In this document: positions 44,399 through 52,289 of the stretch, piece by piece | Layout of the letters: every line of letters begins with the position of its first letter | Position numbering within the stretch: the stretch's first letter is position 1 | NCBI GenBank assembly: GCA_910583835.1 | Contig: CAJTYM010000003.1 | Coordinates: 1 to 64,000 of the forward strand | Direction of reading: 5' to 3' | DNA: 64,000 nt | From: an uncultured Lachnospiraceae bacterium | GTDB lineage: Bacteria; Bacillota; Clostridia; Lachnospirales; Lachnospiraceae | Notes under the pieces: generated by a model | The model's database searches: none | What the model was told of the DNA's origin: nothing | What the model saw: the letters and a program-made list of their open reading frames with translations, nothing else | Position numbers and translations under genes: made by a program

Positions 44399-45016
44399 TC
44401 AAAAACAGCTTTTCAATTTCTCCAGGGCACGTTTCTCAATGCGGCTGACATAAGAGCGGGAGATTCCCAGTTTATCCGCCATTTCCCGCTGTGTCACCGG
44501 CTTTCGGTTATACAGCCCATACCTCCATTCTATAATCTGCCGTTCCCTGTCATTCAGCACTTTTGGTATCATCTCATAAATCTTCTTCGTATTGCTCTTT
44601 AACTCAATCACCTCAAAGATTTCTCTGTCCGTGCTCTCCACCACGTCCATCAGATTAATCTGATTTCCCTCTTTGTCCGTCCCGATGGGTTCATACAGGG
44701 AGACTTCCCGGGACGTTTTTTTCTTTCCCCGAAAATACATTAACAGCTCATTGTCAATACACCGCGCCGCATAGGTGGCGAGCCGGTTTCCCCGCTCATA
44801 GTTAAAGGTTGCAATCGCCTTGATGAGCCCTATGGTCCCGATGGAAATCAAATCTTCCATGTCTTCTTCCCCACTCTGGTACTTTCTCGAAATATGCGCT
44901 ACCAGTCTCAGATTCCGTTCAATCAAGGTATGTTTAGCTTCAAGGCTGCCCTCTTTCATTTTTTCCAGATAATATTTTTCTTCCTCTGCATTCAGCGGCT
45001 TTAAAAAAGTTTTCAA
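44399..45016 (-). CDS. sigK: Sporulation sigma factor SigK, lacking a pro-sequence
   Basis: SigK is the late mother-cell sigma factor for spore coat and cortex genes. The product has region 2 NLRLVAHISRKYQSGEED and DLISIGTIGLIKAIATFNYE and region 4 GISRSYVSRIEKRALEKL. The likely start is the TTG at 45016, 8 bases after the GGGG of AAGGGGTG; the GTG at 45025 lies inside that site. The result starts KTFLKPLNAEEEKYYLE, level with residue 26 or so of Bacillus pro-SigK. The inhibitory membrane pro-sequence is therefore missing, and no skin element interrupts the gene. Confidence 0.92.
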   Translation of the reverse strand: MKTFLKPLNAEEEKYYLEKMKEGSLEAKHTLIERNLRLVAHISRKYQSGEEDMEDLISIGTIGLIKAIATFNYERGNRLATYAARCIDNELLMYFRGKKKTSREVSLYEPIGTDKEGNQINLMDVVESTDREIFEVIELKSNTKKIYEMIPKVLNDRERQIIEWRYGLYNRKPVTQREMADKLGISRSYVSRIEKRALEKLKSCF

Positions 45017-45044
45017 AAAAAGCACCCCTTAGCTGATTTATTAC

Positions 45045-45071
45045 ATTCTATGAAAAATCAAGCCTTGAAGT
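45045..45071 (-). promoter_or_regulatory. Candidate sporulation-type promoter of sigK
   Basis: On the minus strand CATAGAAT (45045-45052) fits the SigK/SigE -10 form CATAnnnT, and AC lies 17 bases upstream (45070-45071). This is a weak consensus, so it is a candidate only. It would fit autoregulation. Confidence 0.4.
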
Positions 45072-45093
45072 GCCTTTCCATATTAAATTCAAC

Positions 45094-45122
45094 TTGTCAT
45101 CCCTCGCAAAAGAGGTTATACT
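45094..45122 (+). promoter_or_regulatory. Sigma-A promoter of the DUF4250 gene
   Basis: TTGTCA (45094-45099) and TATACT (45117-45122) are separated by 17 bases, about 27 bases before the ATG at 45150. Confidence 0.8.
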
Positions 45123-45149
45123 GATAGCAAAAATCCCGGAGGTATTACT

Positions 45150-45326
45150 ATGAAACTGCCAAAAGACCCTGTGATGCTGCTTAGCGTCATCAACACTTAC
45201 CTGAGAGATTACCACTCTTCCCTGGAAGAACTCTGTCAGGATGCCGAGGTATCATCCGAAGAAATCAAAGAACAGCTCGCCGTCCTCGATTACCATTATG
45301 AACCAAAGCAGAATCAGTTCGTATGA
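45150..45326 (+). CDS. Small DUF4250 protein
   Basis: A 58-codon gene starts at the ATG at 45150, 7 bases after CGGAGG, and ends with TGA at 45324-45326. Its product begins MKLPKDPVMLLSVINTYLRD and ends YEPKQNQFV, matching the DUF4250 family of very small clostridial proteins. The middle (LEELCQDAEVSSEEI) reads like a short helix-turn-helix. Function is unknown. It has its own promoter and its 3' end overlaps the convergent DUF5662 gene by 13 bases. Confidence 0.9.
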   Translation: MKLPKDPVMLLSVINTYLRDYHSSLEELCQDAEVSSEEIKEQLAVLDYHYEPKQNQFV

Positions 45327-45898
45327 TGGGCTCGTTCTGCCGGCTTTTGGTACGGCGTGCCATAATCTTTCTGTTTGAGCAGCACATGTTTGATATAGTG
45401 GAAAACCTCATCCTCCCCCTGTTCCGCCAGCATGTGCAGGAGCTTTTCCAGCAATGCCCGGCTGTCCTCATGGAGGATATGGTAGTCCTTGCCATGTTCA
45501 TAATACTCCAGTGCACTCCTGTCCGTATACTTTTCTTTCTGGTAATTCTTGGAAGCAGACACACGGTCAATGAACATTTCCACAACATATTTCAAGGGCA
45601 TCTTCATGCCGCTGATTCCTTTCTTCTCCCCCACCCCATAATCCAGCCAGTACTCCAGATGATGTTTGTTCCTGCCTTTATGGTGCAGCCATGCCTGCGA
45701 ATATCCCTTTTCCAACCGCTCAATATTATTGGGGCTCAGATTTCCCTGATAATATCTGCAGCCCACCAAAAATTCTGTAGGGCTGTACTTAGATAGGTCA
45801 TGCAATAACCCCTGCTTATATAAACCTACCCGAAAACAACCTTTCATCACAAGCATTTTATGATGGTTGATTGTTTTGAAATGCTGCCAAGCCTTCAT
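45314..45898 (-). CDS. DUF5662 family protein
   Basis: The 194-residue product (ATG at 45898, with GAGGTGG 3 bases upstream) matches the DUF5662 family. It is rich in histidine pairs and contains GLLHDLSKYSPTEF and WLHHKGRNKHHLEYW, which look like the metal-binding pattern of an HD-type fold. No catalytic activity is established. A GTG four codons upstream is less likely. Its 3' end overlaps the DUF4250 gene. It lies 24 bases after traX, so the two may be cotranscribed. Confidence 0.8.
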   Translation of the reverse strand: MKAWQHFKTINHHKMLVMKGCFRVGLYKQGLLHDLSKYSPTEFLVGCRYYQGNLSPNNIERLEKGYSQAWLHHKGRNKHHLEYWLDYGVGEKKGISGMKMPLKYVVEMFIDRVSASKNYQKEKYTDRSALEYYEHGKDYHILHEDSRALLEKLLHMLAEQGEDEVFHYIKHVLLKQKDYGTPYQKPAERAHHTN

Positions 45899-45922
45899 GT
45901 TCCACCTCACAATACATCAAAT

Positions 45923-46588
45923 TTATCCGTATATAATTCTGGTTATTAAATATAAAATTAACAAATGCAGCGGATAGAATGCATAGAAGAAATATTTCAG
46001 GGAAGGTCCCTTCCTGCCATTATAAAGCAGCATGGGAACCACCGCCAGGCAAGCATATATCTGAATGCCTAAACCATAGAGCAAAATATTCTCAAATGCA
46101 AACATCAGCTGTTTGATAACTTTTTTCTCGTATAAGAGATAATAACACAGTATGAATACAATGCCTTTCCCGCCATAATCTGTATTCAAAAATTCCGCAA
46201 TCACAATCATTACAGGGAAAATTAAAACTATACTTATCTTATTCTTGAATTGTTGCGCCAAATCTATGGCTATGACCCCGAGCAGCAGCGTGAAAAATAC
46301 GTTCTGATGGCTCCAATCTAAGCCGCTGCGAAATGCCAGGTCAAACGGAATCTCTGAAATTAAAGCAAACCCAAACAGCCGCAGCTCATATTTGCGGATA
46401 TCCCTGGTATGCATCGCCCCTTCCACAAGAAGGAAGCAATAGATTGGAAATGCCAGCCTTCCTATAATCCGCAAAATCCGGTACTGCGGGAACAGCACCG
46501 CCCCTGTATGGTCAACGAGCATACAGACCATGGCGATGCATTTCAATACAAATCCATTGAGTCCCCAAATATCCTGTTTCTCTTCCAT
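45923..46588 (-). CDS. TraX-family membrane protein
   Basis: The 221-residue product has about seven hydrophobic helices and the family motif ...CIAMVCMLVDHTGAVLFP near the N-terminus (about 17-35), with IIGRLAFPIYCFLLVEGAMH following. The TraX family is related to membrane acyltransferases, and in E. coli F TraX acetylates pilin. In Clostridia it is chromosomal and widespread without conjugation genes, so a lipid or surface-polymer acylation role is more likely here. It lies 10 bases after the GH13-like gene. Confidence 0.8.
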   Translation of the reverse strand: MEEKQDIWGLNGFVLKCIAMVCMLVDHTGAVLFPQYRILRIIGRLAFPIYCFLLVEGAMHTRDIRKYELRLFGFALISEIPFDLAFRSGLDWSHQNVFFTLLLGVIAIDLAQQFKNKISIVLIFPVMIVIAEFLNTDYGGKGIVFILCYYLLYEKKVIKQLMFAFENILLYGLGIQIYACLAVVPMLLYNGRKGPSLKYFFYAFYPLHLLILYLITRIIYG

Positions 46589-46598
46589 GTCCTACTGC

Positions 46599-48533
46599 CT
46601 ATATCCCCTTTCCACGTTCTCTTCCACGGATAGACCTGCCGGACAGCAGACAGATTGACTGCTCCCTTACCCGGAATTCCTGCACCCTGCCAACCATCTT
46701 CGGCTCATCCAATATCGATTGTTCCTGCGAAGTATCCAGCAGAAGCTTCCATTCCATGTTCTCCGGCAAGGCAAATTTCTGCGTTGTATATTGGAAATTA
46801 TATGCAATGTAAATGCTCTCTTTGGAATGCACATACTCTCCCGCATAGAACATACCGATAAAACTGCGGTTCATGTCGAAGTCTATCTTCCATCCGCCAT
46901 CACTGTGATAGGACAGATCCGGGCTGCCCAGATTCTTATAGTCCATCAGGTGGTATGGATTGGGACTGCGCAGCATGGGATAATCCCTCCGCAGTCTCGC
47001 CAGTTCTCTGGCAAACTCTGTAATCTGCCTGCTGATCACATTGCTCTTCCAGTCTTTCCAGCCAACCTCATTGTCCTGGCAATAGGCATTATTATTCCCA
47101 TTTTGCGAATTCCCGCATTCATCCCCCATCCAGAGCATGGGAATCCCCTGCGCAAAGAACAGCACCGTCAGGGCATTCTTCACCTGCCGTTTGCGCAAAT
47201 CAAGAATCGGGCGTTTGCGGGTAAATCCCTCCTGCCCGCAATTTGTGCTGAAATTCCAACGGTTGCCATCGCGGTTATCTTCCTCATTTAATTCATTATG
47301 CTTATACTCGTAAGAAAAGACGTCCCACAACGTAAATCCATTATTTTCTGCCACAAAATTGACAAATCCCTGCCGTTTCTGCTGCCTGCGCATCTGACAG
47401 GAAAATTCATAAATATTTCCTCCCTGGTGATTCAGCATTTTCCGCACCTCATAGAGAAACCTCTCATCATAAGCGTACAGTTCAGGACCATAACGTTCCG
47501 GATTCCGTGCCAATTCCTCCGGAAATCCATCAAAAAACAACTTACAGCCGCCCAGGCGCGGGTCTTGCGCCGCCAGCTGCGCCCCATAGGCATTGCCAAC
47601 AATCCGAAAACCATCCACATGGTATTCCTTACGCCAGTAATGCAAGACATCTAAGATTAAATGAGGATTTATTTTCTGTGGAAAATAAAATTCCAAGATA
47701 CATTCCATATCCTTCTGATGCATTTTCTGGATTAAACGCTTCAGTTCATCGGGGTTGTTCTCTTTCAGGTAAGATGCTTTCGGCGCGAAATAATTGCCCT
47801 TGGCATATCCCCAGTAGTTAAGCTGCGCTTTCCTATCCTTGTCCTCTTTATCCTCATCCAAGACAAGGAATTCCTCAAATTCATACAATGGCATAAAAAG
47901 CAGAGTGGTAACGCCCAGCTGTTGCATATCATTCAGCCGGTGTTCGATAGCCCCCACCGTGCCCCGCTTTACGTTATTGTTCCTCATCCCCATGGAAAAC
48001 CCACGTACATGGAGTTTGTAAATTACCATGTCCTCCTTGGGAACTTGCGGAAACTTATCTTTCTTCCACTTGAATTCAGAAAAATAAAAAGAACTTTTAA
48101 TTTTAATTTCTTCTTTGCCCCGCATCTTTGCAGATGGAACGCCTTTCCGTTCGGCCTCTTCCCATGCTTTGCGCTGTTTTTCCCGCAGCGGCACAAATGG
48201 TTCTGTGCGCCAGACCATAGGCCTGCGCCTTTCGTCCCCCCAGACTTCCCGACCAGTAACCTTGTGTGCGTATGGGTCAGTCACTTCCTTCGCATCTACT
48301 TCAAAATTATAGTCATGCTTCTCCCAATCCAGCCCCTGTACCCCCACAGTATACAGAGTTTTCCTGCTATCTTCTGCCTTCATAGGAATTTTCAGAACCG
48401 TTCCATTGTCTCTGGGATATAACAACAGTTTGCATTCAGCGTTCTCCGGTGCCTGAATGGAAAAAAGTATCTTATCGCCATGTTTCGTCACACCTGCTTG
48501 CTCCTGGATTCCGGTACAGATTTGAAAATTCAT
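46599..48533 (-). CDS. Catalytically degenerate GH13 (GlgX/isoamylase-type) protein
   Basis: The 644-residue product aligns by eye with glycogen debranching enzymes: an N-terminal CBM48-like beta domain (about 1-110), a TIM-barrel (about 165-520) and a C-terminal beta domain. HVDGFR, FVNFV...GFTLWD, KHNEL and NRDG keep the family pattern. The three catalytic acids are not conserved. The nucleophile position after HVDGFR is V312, the acid/base position is D335 (KLFFDGFP in place of KLIAEPWD), and the stabiliser position is N398 (ENNGF in place of AHDGF). Region I is also EFYFPQ rather than DVVxNH. It is probably an inactive glycan-binding or subunit-type paralogue, like plant ISA2. Confidence 0.8.
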   Translation of the reverse strand: MNFQICTGIQEQAGVTKHGDKILFSIQAPENAECKLLLYPRDNGTVLKIPMKAEDSRKTLYTVGVQGLDWEKHDYNFEVDAKEVTDPYAHKVTGREVWGDERRRPMVWRTEPFVPLREKQRKAWEEAERKGVPSAKMRGKEEIKIKSSFYFSEFKWKKDKFPQVPKEDMVIYKLHVRGFSMGMRNNNVKRGTVGAIEHRLNDMQQLGVTTLLFMPLYEFEEFLVLDEDKEDKDRKAQLNYWGYAKGNYFAPKASYLKENNPDELKRLIQKMHQKDMECILEFYFPQKINPHLILDVLHYWRKEYHVDGFRIVGNAYGAQLAAQDPRLGGCKLFFDGFPEELARNPERYGPELYAYDERFLYEVRKMLNHQGGNIYEFSCQMRRQQKRQGFVNFVAENNGFTLWDVFSYEYKHNELNEEDNRDGNRWNFSTNCGQEGFTRKRPILDLRKRQVKNALTVLFFAQGIPMLWMGDECGNSQNGNNNAYCQDNEVGWKDWKSNVISRQITEFARELARLRRDYPMLRSPNPYHLMDYKNLGSPDLSYHSDGGWKIDFDMNRSFIGMFYAGEYVHSKESIYIAYNFQYTTQKFALPENMEWKLLLDTSQEQSILDEPKMVGRVQEFRVREQSICLLSGRSIRGRERGKGI

Positions 48534-48585
48534 ATGCTCCTCCTATGCTGTCTGCCTACTCTCTGTTTCCTGTTTCCTGATTCTT

Positions 48586-48614
48586 ATTATAACAAGTCAG
48601 ATAGGATTTGGAAA
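48586..48614 (-). promoter_or_regulatory. Promoter of the GH13-like gene
   Basis: TATAAT (48586-48591) and TTTCCA (48609-48614) are separated by 17 bases on the minus strand, about 50 bases before the ATG, which has AGGAGG upstream. A short direct repeat of CAGGAAA lies between. Confidence 0.65.
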
Positions 48615-48792
48615 GGCTTTTTTGTAACAGTTAGGAACAGTTATTGCACATTTTATCCCAAAATTATGTAACAATTGTCTGGATAACAGTGGAATTTTTT
48701 TTGTGATTATGGTATTCTATACAAAGGAGAACCTGCAACTTGGGGTTCTGAAACAATTACGATAATTACTCTAAAGAAATGAGGAACTTCAT

Positions 48793-49881
48793 ATGATCAA
48801 AACAGCAACAAAAGACATCCAGACAGGCGCATACACAGCTACACCCGTGTACACGAAAACCGGACAGATGATACTTTCTGCCAATACTCTTTTGACTGCT
48901 CAGCAGATTTCCCGACTGGAATTTTATGGAATCGAATTGGTAAATATCCAAGAACCTTCCGATATTGCGGCTAATGAGGATTCCGCACCGCAGACAGAAT
49001 CTGCCTCTTACTCCCAGAAAGTGCGGGAAAGTGAAGAATTTCACACTTTCAAAGCAGATTATCATGAGAAATCACGCTATTTAGAATCTTCTTTTGACGA
49101 CCTTCTGAATGAGAATATCCCGGTAGAATCCAGGGCCCTGATTGACCAGGTCAGCACATTGTACGCAGACCGCCTGACTTCGCTCTCCGTATTTGACATG
49201 CTGCATAATATGCGCCAGATTGACGATACTACTTTTGCACACAGCATCAATGTCGCATTGATTGGGCGTATGATGGGAGAATGGCTGGGTTTTTCCGATG
49301 AAGATTTAGATGTACTGACACTTGCAGGTCTTCTCCACGATATTGGCAAATGTACCATCGACCCCAATATCCTCTTAAAACCTTCCTCACTTACCCCCAA
49401 AGAATACGAAGAGGTCAAGAAACATGCAGCCAATGGGGCAGAGGTCCTTGCCAGCCAGAATCTGGATGAACGGATTGTAGAGACTGCACGGTATCATCAT
49501 GAACGCTGTGACGGAAGCGGCTATCCCTCTGGGTTAAAGGAGGAAAACATTCCTGACTTTGCCAAAATTATCGCCATTGCCGATGTTTACGATGCCATGA
49601 CCTCCAACCGCCCTTACCGCAAAGGCTACTGTCCTTTTGAGGTAATCGCTGCTTTCGAGCGCGAGGGCCTGGAGAAATACGCTGCGGAATATATCATTAC
49701 CTTTATGACAAGGATTCTGGATACATACATGGGCAACACCGTAATGCTGAGCAATGGCGCGACCGGAACCATCATTATGAATAATACGGTGCATCATTCC
49801 CGCCCATTGCTGCGCCTCTCTACCGGCGAATGTATTGACCTTGTGAAACACCCTGAGCTTTATATTCAGGCAATTATATAA
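48793..49881 (+). CDS. HD-GYP domain phosphodiesterase
   Basis: HD-GYP enzymes hydrolyse cyclic di-GMP. The 362-residue product has an N-terminal region of about 110 residues with a DUF3391-like look and an HD-GYP domain (about 140-300). The metal ligands are in LLHDIGK (H182, D183), the HHE at 235-237 and the DGSGYP signature at 240-245. A C-terminal tail (305-362) is a small beta domain. The gene stands alone on the plus strand. With the PilZ receptor in the fla operon, it could lower c-di-GMP and free the motor. Confidence 0.9.
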   Translation: MIKTATKDIQTGAYTATPVYTKTGQMILSANTLLTAQQISRLEFYGIELVNIQEPSDIAANEDSAPQTESASYSQKVRESEEFHTFKADYHEKSRYLESSFDDLLNENIPVESRALIDQVSTLYADRLTSLSVFDMLHNMRQIDDTTFAHSINVALIGRMMGEWLGFSDEDLDVLTLAGLLHDIGKCTIDPNILLKPSSLTPKEYEEVKKHAANGAEVLASQNLDERIVETARYHHERCDGSGYPSGLKEENIPDFAKIIAIADVYDAMTSNRPYRKGYCPFEVIAAFEREGLEKYAAEYIITFMTRILDTYMGNTVMLSNGATGTIIMNNTVHHSRPLLRLSTGECIDLVKHPELYIQAII

Positions 49882-49908
49882 TATTTTAGAAAGAATGAGG
49901 TGCCTGCC

Positions 49909-50253
49909 ATGAGTGACAAGCCAAACACAAACCCTACAAATATCCCGGACGATGAATATGATGATATGGAAGACCTTCGCGTCACCTTAACCCTGGAAGA
50001 TAATCTGGAGGTAGAATGCAAGATTCTCACCATCTTCGACCTGGAAGACCAAAGCTACATTGTCCTGATGCCGGAAGAAGACGAGGAGGATGACGATGAA
50101 GAGGAGACCGAAGTGTTCATCTACCGTTACTTCGAGGATGAGGATGGGAATCCTTCATTAGAGGACATTGAGGATGAGGATGAATACGATGCTGTAACAG
50201 ACCGCTTCGAGGAACTGCTTGATGAAGCAGAATGGGAAGAACTTGACGATTAG
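49909..50253 (+). CDS. DUF1292 acidic protein
   Basis: The 114-residue product (ATG at 49909, GAGG 8 bases upstream) belongs to DUF1292, small acidic proteins common in Firmicutes. The fold core is LRVTLTLEDNLEVECKILTI and QSYIVLMPEED, and the rest is rich in Asp and Glu. Function is unknown. It follows the HD-GYP gene by 27 bases and is probably cotranscribed. Its last 19 codons and the following bases are duplicated downstream of the stop. Confidence 0.85.
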   Translation: MSDKPNTNPTNIPDDEYDDMEDLRVTLTLEDNLEVECKILTIFDLEDQSYIVLMPEEDEEDDDEEETEVFIYRYFEDEDGNPSLEDIEDEDEYDAVTDRFEELLDEAEWEELDD

Positions 50254-50334
50254 CTTTGCAATGAGACAGACCACTTCGAGGAACTGTCAGACGAAGCAGA
50301 ATAGGAAGAACTTGACGATTAGTTTTGCAATGAG
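50197..50334 (+). repeat. 69-bp tandem duplication at the DUF1292 3' end
   Basis: Bases 50197-50265, which include the gene's last codons and TAG, are repeated with a few changes at 50266-50334. The unit is 69 bases, or 23 codons, so the second copy stays in frame and repeats LDD-TAG. A short third start (ACAAAC) follows. The second copy lies beyond the stop and is not translated unless readthrough occurs. Confidence 0.85.
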
Positions 50335-50370
50335 ACAAACGTCTCCAGCTCGGCTGCAATGAGGAGATGA

Positions 50371-50412
50371 AAGCCCCCGGCTGCACTGCAATGGCAGTTT
50401 AGCCGGGGGCTT
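50371..50412. terminator. Bidirectional terminator between DUF1292 and uvrD-like genes
   Basis: The perfect 12-bp stem AAGCCCCCGGCT/AGCCGGGGGCTT (50371-50382 with 50401-50412) has an 18-base loop and is symmetrical. It serves the convergent genes on either side, although the T-tracts are short. Confidence 0.75.
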
Positions 50413-50435
50413 TAAATTGCACATACATATATTCC

Positions 50436-52289
50436 TTATGATTCGCTGTACTGCTCCTCCCGCATCTCTTCCACAAATCTGGAAATCTCTGCTTCTTTGC
50501 CATTGATTTTTTTCACGCTGTGGATATAAAGTTTCTGTCTGGCTCTGGTAATGCCTACATAAAACATGCGCCGCTCTTCCTGAAGGTCTGCGTCCAAGAT
50601 GGCTTTCTTATAAGGCATCCATTCCTCATTGACATCCAGGATATGTACAATCGGATATTCCAGACCTTTGACGCTGTGAAGTGTGGACAGCGAGATACAG
50701 TCACCAGACAATTCCTGCTGTCTCTTCTGTTTCTGCAGCTCTTTGGTATATTCCTCCATATGCGCAAACCACGATTCATAATCTGCAAATGCTTTCGCGC
50801 CATCCTGCAGCTCGTCCAAAACATCAATCAAATTGTCTGCACTGATTCTCCGGTATTCAGCATAATCCTGCAAATACGCTTCATAACCAATTCCCATGCG
50901 GATATAATTCAACGCCGCAAAGGGACCTAGCCGGCTGATAACCCGCAGATCGGCTTCCATCTGCTCAATGCGCTCTGCCACCCAGTGCTGGTCTTTGTCA
51001 TAAAAATAATCTGCCCACACTTCAAAAGAGACCGTCTCCTCCTCCAGGCTTTCCCTGGTGATATAGCGGTTGGGACGGTTCATAACCTTTAACATATCCC
51101 CCCGGCTGCGGCTTCCCTGCGCAAGGCGTATGTAAGTCAGAATATCCCGGGTAATCCAATGTTCGTAGAGGTTCGGTATATTGTCCCTCGTGCGGAAAGG
51201 AATATTGTATGCCATCAGCTGGGACATAAACATCCTTGGCTGCGTATTGGTACGAAAGAGCACGGCACAGTCCTGGTACGCATGACCAGACTTTACCGCC
51301 TGTAAAATCTGCGCAATGACCCCTTCCCCCTCCTCTTTTTGCCCATCCCACACATGATAAGACACCTCTCCCTCTTCTCCCTCAGCGCACGCAGAAATCT
51401 TTTTCTCAAACCGCTGGCTATTATGGGAAATCAGACGCAAGGAAGAATCCACAATTTCCTTGGGAGACCGGTAATTGACATCAAGAAGGACCTTTTTTGC
51501 CTCAGGGTAAGCAGATTCAAAACCCAGCATAATTTCCGGCTTCGCTCCCCGAAAACGGTAAATAGACTGGTCGTCATCCCCCACCGCAAATAAATTGTCT
51601 TCCGGCTGGGCAAGCATTTTGATAATCTCAAACTGAACTTTATTGATATCCTGAAACTCATCAATGAGGATATACTGGAATTTCCGCTGCCAGGCCGAGA
51701 GAATATCCTTCCGCTGTTCAAACAGTTCATAACAGTATACTAACATGTCATCAAAGTCAATCAGCCTTTGCCTGCGCATCCTGTCATCATACAAATGGTA
51801 TATCTGTTCAAAAACCTCTTTGGCACAATTCTTAGGGTAATAATGCGCTAAGGCAATCCCTGTATTTTTGACAAGGCTGATTTCCCCTAACAAGTCACCG
51901 ACAAATTCATTCTCATCTTCATACTCCAGATGCAGCCGCTGGATAATCTCGCGCATAAAACGAAAACGCTGCTCCTCACCGGCAATGTTGCCGCTGTGGA
52001 ACCCATAGGCATGTTTGAGAATCTGAAAAAAGACTGCATGGAAGGTTCCGAAGGTGACAGGATATTTCTGATTTCCCATCAAGCGGTAAAACCGCTCCTT
52101 CATCTCCACCGCTGCCGCCTTGGTAAACGTGATGACAAGAATATGGGAGGGCTCAACGCCCTCATTTAAAATTAAGTTTCTGGTACGCTGTGTGATAACG
52201 GTGGTCTTACCGGACCCCGGACCCGCCAATACCAACATGGGTCCGGTAGCATGCCCGATAGCCTCTGCCTGAGATGGATTAAAACTCAT
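50436..52289 (-). CDS. UvrD/PcrA-like superfamily 1 DNA helicase
   Basis: This ATP-dependent 3'-5' DNA helicase has a Q motif (NPSQAEAI), Walker A AGPGSGKTTVITQR, Walker B IDEFQDINKVQF, DDDQSIYRFRGA, and motif VI MFYVGITRARQKLY. At 617 residues it is shorter than PcrA (about 720-760) because the 2B region is reduced and the C-terminal tail is missing. Whether it is the cell's main PcrA or a second paralogue cannot be told here. Its ATG overlaps the gltX stop in ATGA. Confidence 0.9.
   Translation of the reverse strand: MSFNPSQAEAIGHATGPMLVLAGPGSGKTTVITQRTRNLILNEGVEPSHILVITFTKAAAVEMKERFYRLMGNQKYPVTFGTFHAVFFQILKHAYGFHSGNIAGEEQRFRFMREIIQRLHLEYEDENEFVGDLLGEISLVKNTGIALAHYYPKNCAKEVFEQIYHLYDDRMRRQRLIDFDDMLVYCYELFEQRKDILSAWQRKFQYILIDEFQDINKVQFEIIKMLAQPEDNLFAVGDDDQSIYRFRGAKPEIMLGFESAYPEAKKVLLDVNYRSPKEIVDSSLRLISHNSQRFEKKISACAEGEEGEVSYHVWDGQKEEGEGVIAQILQAVKSGHAYQDCAVLFRTNTQPRMFMSQLMAYNIPFRTRDNIPNLYEHWITRDILTYIRLAQGSRSRGDMLKVMNRPNRYITRESLEEETVSFEVWADYFYDKDQHWVAERIEQMEADLRVISRLGPFAALNYIRMGIGYEAYLQDYAEYRRISADNLIDVLDELQDGAKAFADYESWFAHMEEYTKELQKQKRQQELSGDCISLSTLHSVKGLEYPIVHILDVNEEWMPYKKAILDADLQEERRMFYVGITRARQKLYIHSVKKINGKEAEISRFVEEMREEQYSES

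Noticed and set aside
44399..45016. SigK interrupted by a skin element
   Set aside because: The frame is continuous from region 2 through region 4.
45923..46588. TraX as evidence of a conjugative element
   Set aside because: No other transfer, relaxase or integrase genes are nearby; the family is widespread on clostridial chromosomes.
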